A stretch of 64,000 nt of DNA, from positions 2,371,305-2,435,304 of the forward strand of contig NZ_LT837803.1 in NCBI RefSeq assembly GCF_900174485.1, in the 5' to 3' direction. The DNA comes from Sterolibacterium denitrificans (lineage in GTDB: Bacteria; Pseudomonadota; Gammaproteobacteria; Burkholderiales; Rhodocyclaceae). The position numbers were made by a program, and so were the translations under genes. Shown piece after piece: positions 53,913-64,000 of the stretch. Every line of letters begins with the position of its first letter. The stretch's first letter is position 1. A model generated the notes under the pieces. It was not told the origin of the DNA. It was given only the letters and a program-made list of their open reading frames with translations, and made no database searches.

Positions 53913-55370
53913 ATGTCGGGAATGTTCAACTTCTTCCATAGGCTGCTGAGGCGCAACCAACCCAAAACCGGCCTGCCGGCAGCCGAGCCTGCGCCACCCA
54001 GAGCGACAAGCCACGCTGGCGACGCGCCGCAGGCAACAGCCGATGCGGCTGATACGCCAGATACGTCTGATACATCCAACGCATCCGATACCCCCACCCG
54101 GCGCGGCTTCGTCTGTCGCGAACCGATCCTCGATCGCCAGGAACGGATCGCCGGCTATGCCTTCGACCTGCACGCAAAGCTGCAACTGCGGCTACGCCTG
54201 CAGCAAGACCCCACGGCGCGGCGCGCCTACGACGACGCCTTGCTGCGCAACCTGACGGCCCTGGATGTCCATGGCCTGCTGGGACATCGCCTGGCCTTCG
54301 TTCATCTCTCGCCGGCTTCGCTCGGACATCCGCTGATCGAACGGCTGGCAGCGCAAAACACCGTGCTGATGCTGACCCTGGAGGCATCCGCGATGCCAGC
54401 GCCGACCGCCCTGCAGGCGCAGCTCGATGCCCTGCGCCAACGAGGGCTGGCCCATGGCTGGCTGCTGCAAAAAGTCCACCTCAAGGACCACCCGGGACTG
54501 CTCGATCTGGCCGCCCAGGCTGATTACGTGCAGTTTCAGACCGGAGAATTCGACGGCCTGGAAATCAAGACGCTCATCAAGATGCTCGATGCCGCCCGTC
54601 CGGCGGGTCGGGCCAGACTGCAACTGATCGCGCACGAACTCGCCAGCTTCGACGAATTCAACCTCTGCTTCCAGGGCGGCTTCGATTACTTCCTCGGCGA
54701 TTTCATCACCCGCCGCGACAACTGGCATCCGCCCAGGAGCGACATCAATCGCCTGCTGGTCATCAAGCTGCTCAACCTGCTGCGCAGCGACACGGAACTC
54801 AGCGTCATTGCGCCGCAACTGATCGGCGATCCGGTGATGAGCTTCAAGCTGCTGCGCTACCTGAACTCGTCGGCCATGGGCCTGCAAAGCCCGATCACCG
54901 CGATGGACAAGGCGCTGCTGGTGCTCGGCCGCAGCCGCTTCTATCGCTGGCTGTCGCTGCTGCTGTTCGACATCAAGTCGCCGGGCTACCGCGAGCGCAT
55001 GCTGATCGAACAGGCGCTGACCCGCGCCTTCTTTCTCGAAGCGCTGGCCGGCCAGGGACAACTGCCGAAAGACGGCGACGAACTCTTCCTCCTCGGCCTG
55101 TTCTCCATGCTGGATCTGCTGATCGGCCAGCCGCTGCCGAACATACTCGACCAGGCCCGCCTGCCGCCGGCCGTCCACGCCGCCCTGCTCGGCGAACCCG
55201 GCATCCATCGCAGCGCCCTGGAACTCGCCATCGCCGCCGAAGACCCGCACTCGACCACCCTGGAGCAACACAGCGCCGCCTGCGGCCTGGATGCGGCGCA
55301 AATCACGCGCTACGGCGTCACTGCGCTGACCAGGGCCCACGAAATTACCACGCTCAGCGAAAGCGCGTAG
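53913..55370 (+). CDS. HDOD-domain signalling protein with degenerate EAL-like N-terminal domain
   Basis: This 485-residue cytosolic protein has a short N-terminus and a low-complexity Asp/Thr/Pro/Ala linker (~25-62), then FVCREPILDRQERIAGYAFD, typical of the YuxH-like EAL-related domain without its catalytic glutamates. From about 280 an HDOD domain follows (DPVMSFKLLRYLNSSAMGLQ, ALLVLGRSRFYRWLSLLLF). Such proteins link signalling to motility, competence or stress; the partner is unknown. The ATG at 53913 is 92 bp after the mutase; a Met three codons later is possible. Confidence 0.85.
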   Translation: MSGMFNFFHRLLRRNQPKTGLPAAEPAPPRATSHAGDAPQATADAADTPDTSDTSNASDTPTRRGFVCREPILDRQERIAGYAFDLHAKLQLRLRLQQDPTARRAYDDALLRNLTALDVHGLLGHRLAFVHLSPASLGHPLIERLAAQNTVLMLTLEASAMPAPTALQAQLDALRQRGLAHGWLLQKVHLKDHPGLLDLAAQADYVQFQTGEFDGLEIKTLIKMLDAARPAGRARLQLIAHELASFDEFNLCFQGGFDYFLGDFITRRDNWHPPRSDINRLLVIKLLNLLRSDTELSVIAPQLIGDPVMSFKLLRYLNSSAMGLQSPITAMDKALLVLGRSRFYRWLSLLLFDIKSPGYRERMLIEQALTRAFFLEALAGQGQLPKDGDELFLLGLFSMLDLLIGQPLPNILDQARLPPAVHAALLGEPGIHRSALELAIAAEDPHSTTLEQHSAACGLDAAQITRYGVTALTRAHEITTLSESA

Positions 55371-55428
55371 GAAGCAGAAACGGGAACAGGAACGACTGTG
55401 GAAACACGGTAACGTCAGGCAAAAACAA

Positions 55429-55456
55429 ACAGAGGCACGACATGCCGTGCCTCTGT
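55429..55456 (-). terminator. Intrinsic terminator of molybdoenzyme copy 2
   Basis: ACAGAGGCACG (55429-55439) pairs perfectly over 11 bp with CGTGCCTCTGT (55446-55456) around a 6-nt loop. On the minus strand the stem is followed by TTTGTTTTT (55420-55428). It lies 48 bp after the stop of the minus-strand molybdoenzyme gene and also faces the convergent HDOD gene. Confidence 0.85.
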
Positions 55457-55504
55457 TGAGCATTACCCGAGCATCACCTGAACATTACGCCGCCCGGCTC
55501 ACGC

Positions 55505-58393
55505 TCACTTCACCTTCTCGATCTCGATCGGCACGCCGCGCGGCGCATGGCTGGGGCCGCCGTAGTACATGCGGTAGTGGATCTGATGGTAGCCGCCGGC
55601 CAGGTGCAGCGCCTTCCACGGCGCTTCCGCCGGCTCCTGGTTGCCCTTCCAGTTCTTGAACTGGTACGGCTCCCAGGCGTGATAGACGATCACTTCGCCC
55701 GGCGCGGTGATCGGCGCAACCTTGACCATGCACTCGAATTCGCCATGGTGGTTGTACAGCCGGGCCATGTCGCCGTCCTTGATGCCGCGCTTCTCGGCTT
55801 CCAGCGGGTTCAGCCAGCAGGCCGGCTGGCCGCGCTGCAGGCGCAGCAGCAGCTTCACGTCGCGCCAGATGGCGTGAATCGACCAGCGGTTATGGCCGCC
55901 GTAGATGCGCAGCGGATATTTGCTGCCCGCATGCGGTGGCGGCTTGTGCGTCGGCAGCGACTCGCCGCCTTCGAGGAACCAGGGGTGGTCGATGTAGAAC
56001 TGCTGGCGCCCCGTCAGCGTCGGCCAGGCGGTCTTCTTGGTGACGAAGTCGCCATGCGGCCAGTGAGTGTCCTTGGGATCGTAATCCGTGTAGTTCTGGT
56101 AGATCAGCGAAGGACGGCCCGTGCTGATGATGGGCACCGCCCCCATCTCCAGCGCCTCGCGGCCGCTATTGGCGCCCAGGCTGGGACTGCCCTCGAAGAT
56201 GGCATCCAGCAACTTGACCGGATCTTCCGGATGGGTCGGGTCATACAGGCCGTTTTCGGTGTGGATGTCATACACCTTGGTCAGATCATGCGGCCGGTCC
56301 TTGAAACCGCGCACCGGCGGAATGTTGCGCGCCTTGGCACGTTCGGCAATGGTCTTGCTGAGCAGACCGAACACTTCCCAGTCCGACTTCGATTCGCCCA
56401 GCGGCTCGGTGGCCTTGTCGGAGGTGATGAGATAAGGCACATAGGACTGGCCGTACTTGATGCCGTACTTCTCGTAATACCCCGCCACCGGCAGCACATA
56501 GTCGGCGAACATCGTGGACGTGCTCATGCGGAAGTTCACCGACACCACCACGTCGAACTTCGGCCACAGCACTTTCTTGGCAATCTGCGGTGAAGGCCAG
56601 CGACGCAGCGGGTTGCAGCCGGTGAAGATATAGGCCTTGGGGCTGCGGTTCTCCGGCGGGTATACCTTGGTCCAGCCCTTGTCGATGGACTCGCGCATGT
56701 ACTCCGCCAGGTTGCGCGGCAGCGCCGGATCCTGCAGATGCGGCTTGTCCCACATCTCCTTGTAACCGCCATGCACGTAGAGGAAAACGATCATCGGCGT
56801 GTTGGCTTCGCGATCGCTGATGTCGATGAAGAGGTCTTCGTAATCGCGCGGAGTCAGGCCCTTGATGGCCTTGGGAATCAGCTTGATCTTGTCCATGGTG
56901 CTGAACAGGCCGGCGGTCATCGCTTCCATGCCGTCCACACCCCACCACGCCGCCACGCGCACGCCGCTGCCGGGCTTGCCCTGGTTGCCGGTGAAGGTCA
57001 TCAGGAGCGCCATGGCGCGCTGGTAAAGGTCGCTGTGATGGTGCTTGCAGGCGCCCCACGAGCAGTAGATCATGGCGTTCGGCGCCGCGGCCATCTCGCG
57101 CGCGAAGGTGCGGATGACGTTGGGATGGATGCCGGTGACCTTCTCGGCCAGTTCCGGCGTGTATTCCGTGTCCAGCTTTTCCTTCAGCATGTCGAACACG
57201 GTATGCACTTCGACGCTTTCGCCGTTCGCCAGCTTCACCGTGAACGTGCCCGACAGCGCCGGTTTGATGCCGTTCAGCTTCAGACTGCGCCCGCCTTCGC
57301 CGTCGCCTTCGCAGCCCGGTGCAACCACGGCGGCCTGTTTCGCTTCGTCCCAGATGTACACCGCGTTGTCGGCGCCACCCTTGACCATGTCGGCGCCGCG
57401 CAGAAAGCGCTTGTCGTCCTTCCTCACCAGGAAGGGCATGTCGGTCTGTTCGAGAACGTAGTCCTTCTTGATCAGATTCTCGGTGATCATCACCTGCGCC
57501 GCCGCCAGCCCCAGCGCCGCATCGGTTTCGGGGTTGATCTTGAGCCAGGTATCGGCATGCACGGTTGATGGATTCAGGTCGGGCGCGATCACCACCAGCT
57601 TGGCGCCGCGATAGCGCGCCTCATGCAGAAAGTGCGCTTCCGGAATCCGCGTGTAGATCGGGTTGCCCACCCAGATGACGATGTAGTCGGAACGGAACCA
57701 GTCGTCCGAGGTGCCTTCGCAGTTGTACATCCCCCAGGTCTGCACCAGACCCATCGGCATGTCCGACACGCCCGCCCAGGAGTCGATCTTGGTGGTCTGC
57801 AGCGAGGTGGCGAAGCGCACGTCGCCGGCGGTTTCCGGGCCATAGCCGGCATTCGTCGTGCCGTCGTCGAAGATGATGGATTCGGTGCCTTCGGCCACGG
57901 CAGCGTCGATCAGCTTGTCGGCGATCTCGGTCAGCGCCTCGTCCCAGGTGATGCGCTTCCACTTACCCTCGCCGCGCTCGCCGACACGCTTCAACGGATA
58001 CTTGATGCGCGATTCATTCACCTGCAGATGGGTGTAGCAGGCACCCTTCTGGCAGCCGCGCGGGTTGAAGTCGGGAATGTCCGGACGATGCGGTTCGTAG
58101 ATCGCCGCCTGCTCCTCGCGCCAGGCGATGCCGTCCTTGACATACACGTCCCAGGAACAGGCGCCGATGCAGTTGGCGCGGGTGTGGGTGCCCTTGACCA
58201 CGCGGTCCCACTTCCACTTCTCGCGCCAGATGTCGGAGTAGTCGTTGTATTTGACCTTCTTCGCCGGGATGCCGGGCTTGTCCGCCGGGCGCGGCGCGGC
58301 CGGCACGTAGTGCTTGGGCCGCAGGCTGTAAAGGCCGAGGCCGGCCGCCGCAACGGCCGAGCCGACGATGAATTGACGTCTGGAAATCTGCAT
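55505..58393 (-). CDS. Molybdopterin oxidoreductase alpha subunit, steroid C25 / ethylbenzene dehydrogenase type (copy 2)
   Basis: This 962-residue catalytic subunit is closely similar to copy 1. The Tat leader SRRQFIVGS is at the N-terminus. FS0 ligands are His70, Cys75, Cys79 and Cys114. The putative molybdenum ligand is Asp211 (GVSDMP). Cofactor-binding NRWSIHAIWRDVKLLLRLQR and the C-terminal HAWEPYQFKNWKG are conserved with copy 1. The start is the ATG at 58393, 8 nt after GAGGAG. It is expected to hydroxylate a sterol side chain or alkyl-aromatic carbon in the periplasm. As with copy 1, no iron-sulfur beta, heme gamma or chaperone delta gene is adjacent. A strong terminator follows, so it is a single-gene unit. 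Confidence 0.9.
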   Translation of the reverse strand: MQISRRQFIVGSAVAAAGLGLYSLRPKHYVPAAPRPADKPGIPAKKVKYNDYSDIWREKWKWDRVVKGTHTRANCIGACSWDVYVKDGIAWREEQAAIYEPHRPDIPDFNPRGCQKGACYTHLQVNESRIKYPLKRVGERGEGKWKRITWDEALTEIADKLIDAAVAEGTESIIFDDGTTNAGYGPETAGDVRFATSLQTTKIDSWAGVSDMPMGLVQTWGMYNCEGTSDDWFRSDYIVIWVGNPIYTRIPEAHFLHEARYRGAKLVVIAPDLNPSTVHADTWLKINPETDAALGLAAAQVMITENLIKKDYVLEQTDMPFLVRKDDKRFLRGADMVKGGADNAVYIWDEAKQAAVVAPGCEGDGEGGRSLKLNGIKPALSGTFTVKLANGESVEVHTVFDMLKEKLDTEYTPELAEKVTGIHPNVIRTFAREMAAAPNAMIYCSWGACKHHHSDLYQRAMALLMTFTGNQGKPGSGVRVAAWWGVDGMEAMTAGLFSTMDKIKLIPKAIKGLTPRDYEDLFIDISDREANTPMIVFLYVHGGYKEMWDKPHLQDPALPRNLAEYMRESIDKGWTKVYPPENRSPKAYIFTGCNPLRRWPSPQIAKKVLWPKFDVVVSVNFRMSTSTMFADYVLPVAGYYEKYGIKYGQSYVPYLITSDKATEPLGESKSDWEVFGLLSKTIAERAKARNIPPVRGFKDRPHDLTKVYDIHTENGLYDPTHPEDPVKLLDAIFEGSPSLGANSGREALEMGAVPIISTGRPSLIYQNYTDYDPKDTHWPHGDFVTKKTAWPTLTGRQQFYIDHPWFLEGGESLPTHKPPPHAGSKYPLRIYGGHNRWSIHAIWRDVKLLLRLQRGQPACWLNPLEAEKRGIKDGDMARLYNHHGEFECMVKVAPITAPGEVIVYHAWEPYQFKNWKGNQEPAEAPWKALHLAGGYHQIHYRMYYGGPSHAPRGVPIEIEKVK
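56499..56629. repeat. 131-bp tract identical to 15354-15484
   Basis: Partner of the tract in molybdoenzyme copy 1, with no differences over the whole stretch in spite of divergence on both sides. Confidence 0.85.
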
Positions 58394-58795
58394 GCTGAAA
58401 GCTCCTCTGGATTGCGTGGGCCATGCCAGGCCCAGGATGAGCGGATTGGTGGCGAACCTGAATTTCTACGGCCCGGATGTTAGGCCCTGGCGCCGTGGAT
58501 TGTTTTCACCAGTCGCCCAATTTGAGCAACTTTCCAGAAAATTGAGGAAATGCAAAAGCCGAACCCGGGCACCTGGCGCCGGACTCCCTGTAAAACCGGG
58601 CAAACCGGCCAGTCGCTCATCCGGCGGGAAGACCCTGGGTTCTACAATCCCAAGTGGCTCAACCGACCCTCGAAGCGGTTAGAATGCCCCATCAGGGCAA
58701 CGCCGCGCTACCGCAACGCCGCGCCGCCGCAGCGCTGCAATGCAGCGACAGAGAAAATGAAGCAATGGAGCAATGAATTCCCCATGGAGAAAAAT
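58394..58795. other. Divergent intergenic region, molybdoenzyme copy 2 / rnk
   Basis: No supported gene lies in these 402 bp. TACAAT (58643-58648) and TAGAAT (58680-58685) on the plus strand are possible -10 boxes for rnk. An open frame runs through part of the region into rnk but has no coding character. The stretch 58500-58560 is relatively AT-rich and could hold the promoter of the minus-strand molybdoenzyme. Confidence 0.5.
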
Positions 58796-59203
58796 GTGAG
58801 ACCCGAAATCATCATTTCATCAATTGACGCCGAAAGACTGGATGATTTGCTGGTCTCGCTGCCGCAAACCGGCATTGTGGGGCGCGCCGAACTGGAAGCC
58901 GAGTTGGATCGGGCAACCGTCGTGGAGCCGGAAGAAATACCGCCAACCGTGGTGACGATGAATTCCACCGTGAAATTCACCGTCGAATCGACCGGAGAAG
59001 AATTCGAGTTGACCCTGGTTTATCCCAAGGACATGGACAACTCGGGCAAAACCATCTCCATCCTGGCGCCGGTCGGCAGCGCCCTGCTGGGCCTGTCGCA
59101 AGGTGCTGAAATCGAATGGCCCAAACCGGGAGGCGGCCTGATCAAGGTACAAATCAAGGAAGTCACCTACCAGCCCGAACGCACCGGGATATACCACCGC
59201 TGA
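58796..59203 (+). CDS. rnk: Nucleoside diphosphate kinase regulator Rnk
   Basis: This 135-residue GreA/GreB-like C-terminal-domain protein binds RNA polymerase. It aligns over its whole length with E. coli Rnk (136 residues): RPEIIISSIDAERLDDLL, VVTMNSTVKF, TLVYPKDMDNSG, ILAPVGSALLGLSQG and a YQPE-type end. The start is a GTG at 58796, chosen because GGAG lies six nt upstream and the N-terminus then matches Rnk exactly; an ATG at 58784 has a poorer site. Confidence 0.9.
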   Translation: MRPEIIISSIDAERLDDLLVSLPQTGIVGRAELEAELDRATVVEPEEIPPTVVTMNSTVKFTVESTGEEFELTLVYPKDMDNSGKTISILAPVGSALLGLSQGAEIEWPKPGGGLIKVQIKEVTYQPERTGIYHR

Positions 59204-59294
59204 CCGCCGCGGCAACGCGATGCGACGGCCGGCTCGGGAGATCAAGGCAAGGCAGGATGCGCCAAAATTTCACCAGGAAGTTTCCCGTTTCTCC

Positions 59295-59669
59295 ATGCCC
59301 CCATCCCTACCCATGACCCCATCCCCATCCATCGCGCTGCGCTGGCTGGCCATTCCCTTGCTGGCCCTTGGCCTGAGTGTGGGGGTGAGTAACGCCGCGC
59401 TCGCCCAGGACGCGCAGGACGCCCAGACCCGCTGCGCCCAGGCGCATGACCCGGCGCACTGCATGGCGCGCCTGCAAGCCAAGGCCGCCTGCCGCCAGGA
59501 GCGCGGCCGGGAACTGCAACAATGCATCTACGATCACATGCCGCCGATGGATTGCAGCAAGGTGCAGGACAGCGCGCGCTGCGCCCTTCGCCAGCAGGCC
59601 GTCAAGGCCTGCCACGACAAGCTCGGCAAGGAGCGGCGCGCCTGCCTGCTGGCGCACGGGCTGCACTGA
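59295..59669 (+). CDS. Small Cys-rich exported protein
   Basis: This protein of about 124 residues has a Sec signal (WLAIPLLALGLSVGVSNAALA) and a mature domain with eight cysteines in a regular pattern (RCAQ, HCMA, ACRQ, QCIY, DCSK, RCAL, ACHD, ACLL). Paired spacing suggests a disulfide-linked helical repeat, CHCH-like. No family is recognised. The start is uncertain between the ATGs at 59295 and 59313, neither with a good ribosome site. It lies downstream of rnk and converges with htpG. Confidence 0.65.
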   Translation: MPPSLPMTPSPSIALRWLAIPLLALGLSVGVSNAALAQDAQDAQTRCAQAHDPAHCMARLQAKAACRQERGRELQQCIYDHMPPMDCSKVQDSARCALRQQAVKACHDKLGKERRACLLAHGLH

Positions 59670-59713
59670 TTCCCGGCGACCCCGGCACCACAGCTCCAGC
59701 TTCCATCCAGGCT

Positions 59714-61648
<1,935 letters not shown>

Positions 61649-61751
61649 CTGTTCCTCCTGATAAAAATCGCAGCAAGCGAAATGGGGATGGCCGCCTGGA
61701 TTTCAAGAGCTGAATTTCATGCGCCACGCCGCATGGCAGGCAACAACAGCC

Positions 61752-62312
61752 TCAACGATAAAAGATCTCCACCACTTCCAGCTCACGCCGGCCGGCCGGG
61801 CTCTGGAAGCTCACCACGTCGCCTTCCCGGGCTTTCATCAGGGCGCGCGCCAAAGGCGCGATCCAACTGATGCGGCCGACGCCGGCGTCGGCTTCATCGA
61901 CGCCGACGATCTGGTAGGTGGTTTCGCTCATGCCGGCATCGGCCAGATCGATGAGGGTCACCGTGGCGCCGAAGAACACCTGCTCCAGGTTCTCCTGTTC
62001 CTGTGGATCGACCACCACGGCGCTGTCCAGGCGCTTGCTCAGGTAGCGGATGCGCCAGTCGATCTCGCGCAGGCGTTTCTTGCCGTAGATGTAATCGCCG
62101 TTTTCCGAGCGGTCGCCATTGCCGGCCGCCCAGGAAACCACCTGCACCAGGGCCGGCCGCTCGACCTTGACGAGCTGCTCGAACTCCTCGCGCAGCCGGC
62201 GATGCCCCGCCGGCGTCATGTAATTGACGCTGCCGGCCGGCAGGCTGGGCGCACCGGCCGGCAGGTTCTCGCCTTCCTCGCCGGCATCTTCCCTGACGAA
62301 AGCCTTGTTCAT
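61752..62312 (-). CDS. greB: Transcription elongation factor GreB
   Basis: This 186-residue transcript-cleavage factor has an N-terminal coiled coil beginning YMTPAGHRRLREEFEQLV, the GDRSENGDYIYGKKRLREID loop with acidic tip residues that act in the RNA polymerase secondary channel, and a C-terminal domain ending LEVVEIFYR. The GDYIYGKKRLREID signature separates GreB from GreA. It has a ~30-residue N-terminal extension. The start is the ATG at 62312 after GGGAGGCGGC, 21 bp after the HDOD-GAF gene. Confidence 0.95.
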   Translation of the reverse strand: MNKAFVREDAGEEGENLPAGAPSLPAGSVNYMTPAGHRRLREEFEQLVKVERPALVQVVSWAAGNGDRSENGDYIYGKKRLREIDWRIRYLSKRLDSAVVVDPQEQENLEQVFFGATVTLIDLADAGMSETTYQIVGVDEADAGVGRISWIAPLARALMKAREGDVVSFQSPAGRRELEVVEIFYR

Positions 62313-62333
62313 GCCGCCTCCCTTCCAGCCCGT

Positions 62334-64000
62334 TCAGCTCGCCTGCTTGATCGCCAGCACGGCCTGGTTGCGCAGGGTTTTCAGCAAGGTGAGTTCGCTG
62401 GGCGAAATCACGATGTCGCCCGCCTTGCGTTTGTCGCAATAAATCATCGCCACCGGCGCATCCTTCAGCACCAGCGGAAACAGCACGAAGGTTTCCGCCA
62501 GCACATGCTGGCGATGCCATTGCGGAATCCGTTCGCCGATCTTGGGATCGTTGATGTCGGTAATCAGCAGATCGACGCCCTTGAGCGCGGCCACACTGAA
62601 CACGTCGGACATTTCCTTCAGGGAAAAGCGGAATTTCCTGGCGATCTCCCCGGTATCGGGACCGAAGCCGAAGCGGCCGACCATGCTGCCGGTTTTCACG
62701 TCGCGCAGGCAGAGCAGCACCCGCTCGAAGCCCATCGCCCGATACATGGTTTCGAGAATGATGCGCAGAATGTCGTTCAGCGAAAAATCATCGACCAGGG
62801 AATTGCTGATGTCCTGTATCCCGGCAGTCAGCATCGCCTGCACATCGCTGGCCGCAACCTCGCGGCCAGGCGCTGCCGCCATGCCGCCGGCGCCGGACTC
62901 GGCGAACTCGGCGGACTCCAGCGCGTCTGCCGTCAGCGCACCATTTTCACCACCCACACCATTCGCACCACGCGCGCTCGCGCGATCCTGCATCCCGGGC
63001 GCGGTCTGCAGCACCGTCCCGGCCTCGGTCAATACCGTCTGCGCCAGATCAGTATCCACCTCCGCAAATCCAGGCATCGCGCGCCGGCTGCCCTCCGCCG
63101 CGCCCGCAGCCGCAGTTGCACTCGCTGCCGCAACCGCGCCGCCGCTCCAGCTACGCGCCTGCTGGACGAACGGACTCTGTTTCAGATTGACGCGCAGCCC
63201 TGTCGCAATCTGCTCCAGTTCCGCGAGCGCCTGCTGTACCAGGAGCTTGAGCTGCTCATCCGGAAAACGGATGGCGGCCGCATAGCGCTCGGCCACTTGC
63301 TGCACCACCCTGCCACGTTCAACCGCCGGGGTGTTGGCGATACTGTCGCACAGTTCGTTGGAAAAATTGGCCACCGTCTGCAGAGTGTCTTCGCGCGTCG
63401 CTGGTTTTTTCGACGCGCCTGCCGGCATGCGCCGCATGCTTTTGACGATGGCCGGCGGGAAACCCCATTTCTGCGCCACCGCCACGCCGAGCGCTTCGAA
63501 GGATGTTCCCAGCACTTGCTGGACGGCCGCCTCGTCGCTGCAATTTCTTTGCGCCATCAGACGCCGCATGTCCTCGACTTCCTCGGGGAAGTAATACTGC
63601 GCCAGGAGACGGCCGAGGCCATGAAACATCGAACAGATGAACAACTCCTCGGCCTCGCGCGGCGCCAGCTTCTTGCCGATGTCGCGCCCCAGCAGCCCGG
63701 AAAGATTGGCGCGCAGGAAGGCTTCCTTGATCTGCGTGGCGTTCGCCTTGTTCTGCAGATGCTCGAACATCATCACCGACAGGGCGATGTTGCGTATCGC
63801 ATCGAAGCCGAGCACGATCACGGCGCGCGAAACCGTGCTGATGCTGCCGCCTCCCGCCTGGCGATACACCGGCGAATTGACGATCTTCAGAAGCTTCGCC
63901 GTCAGCGCGTAATCCTTGAGCACGGCGTTGGAGAGCTTGTTGATGCTGTCCTTGTCGGAATCCGTCAGCCGGTTGATTGCCTGTACCGATTCGGACAGCA
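62334..64000 (-). CDS. HDOD-GAF signalling protein, N-terminus beyond window
   Basis: The open frame continues through the window edge (SVQAINRLTDSDKDSINKLS precedes NAVLKDYALTAKLLKIVNSP), so at least 555 residues are present and the start is missing. An HDOD domain occupies the first ~230 visible residues (KIVNSPVYRQAGGGSISTVS, MFHGLGRLLAQYYFPEE). A low-complexity Ala/Gly linker follows, then a GAF domain (DDFSLNDILRIILETMYRAM, CLRDVKTGSMVGRFGFG) ending at KTLRNQAVLAIKQAS. A regulatory role is inferred from the domains. It probably heads an operon with greB. Confidence 0.88.
   Translation of the reverse strand, partial: LSESVQAINRLTDSDKDSINKLSNAVLKDYALTAKLLKIVNSPVYRQAGGGSISTVSRAVIVLGFDAIRNIALSVMMFEHLQNKANATQIKEAFLRANLSGLLGRDIGKKLAPREAEELFICSMFHGLGRLLAQYYFPEEVEDMRRLMAQRNCSDEAAVQQVLGTSFEALGVAVAQKWGFPPAIVKSMRRMPAGASKKPATREDTLQTVANFSNELCDSIANTPAVERGRVVQQVAERYAAAIRFPDEQLKLLVQQALAELEQIATGLRVNLKQSPFVQQARSWSGGAVAAASATAAAGAAEGSRRAMPGFAEVDTDLAQTVLTEAGTVLQTAPGMQDRASARGANGVGGENGALTADALESAEFAESGAGGMAAAPGREVAASDVQAMLTAGIQDISNSLVDDFSLNDILRIILETMYRAMGFERVLLCLRDVKTGSMVGRFGFGPDTGEIARKFRFSLKEMSDVFSVAALKGVDLLITDINDPKIGERIPQWHRQHVLAETFVLFPLVLKDAPVAMIYCDKRKAGDIVISPSELTLLKTLRNQAVLAIKQAS

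Noticed and set aside
52264-55463. Long minus-strand open frames over the phosphohexomutase and HDOD genes
   Set aside because: Both are antisense shadows; the plus-strand genes have clear motifs and ribosome sites.

Overview
The window looks like a chromosomal segment from a GC-rich betaproteobacterium of the Rhodocyclales / Sterolibacteriaceae type. The evidence is a PHA cluster (phaC-phaB-phaB-phaR) next to pgeF-rluD/bamD, a complete rnf operon, pntAB, and two large Tat-exported molybdopterin oxidoreductases of the ethylbenzene dehydrogenase / steroid C25 dehydrogenase type. The last pair points to an anaerobic sterol or hydrocarbon degrader such as Sterolibacterium. This is inference from gene content; no marker gene such as 16S rRNA is present.

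Layout. 1-3657 (minus): PHA storage genes (phaR partial, two phaB, phaC). 3828-9672: housekeeping and envelope genes (ZIP transporter, pgeF, rluD, divergent bamD, ugpQ, ugpB-like). 9834-13497 (plus): a fused FAD monooxygenase / old-yellow-enzyme protein, a MarR regulator and a crotonase, resembling aerobic 2-aminobenzoyl-CoA or salicylyl-CoA routes. 13541-17257 (minus): the first molybdoenzyme alpha subunit with a downstream multipass membrane protein that may be an EXPERA / sterol-isomerase-like fold. 17555-21125 (plus): acyl-CoA dehydrogenase, a lipoprotein and rhlE.

21126-32641 is the accessory island. It holds a broken XRE antitoxin, a truncated near-identical copy of part of an RTX gene, an AT-rich stretch with competing hairpins and a frameshifted gene remnant, a two-helix small membrane protein, and a 3292-residue RTX protein. 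The first ~187 residues of that protein are AT-rich and hydrophobic. They are followed at an Asp-Pro bond by a FrpC-type self-processing module, then about a dozen RTX blocks, cadherin-like/VCBS domains and a unique C-terminus. I propose an exchangeable N-terminal warhead with an upstream candidate immunity gene, released by calcium-dependent self-cleavage.

32860-42587 (minus): RND efflux pump with its fusion protein and a small overlapping gene, an OYE-family reductase, a cytochrome c4-like protein and pntAB. 42765-49327: a zinc-finger tail-anchored protein divergent from rnfABCDGE. 49370-49491: REP-like palindromes. 49676-55370 (plus): ilvE, a CHCC zinc-finger protein, waaF, an NTF2-like protein, a phosphohexomutase and an HDOD regulator. 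55505-58393 (minus): the second molybdoenzyme alpha subunit, with its own terminator. 58796-64000: rnk, a Cys-rich exported protein, htpG, greB and the 3' part of an HDOD-GAF regulator. I saw no tRNA, rRNA, CRISPR array or intact transposase.
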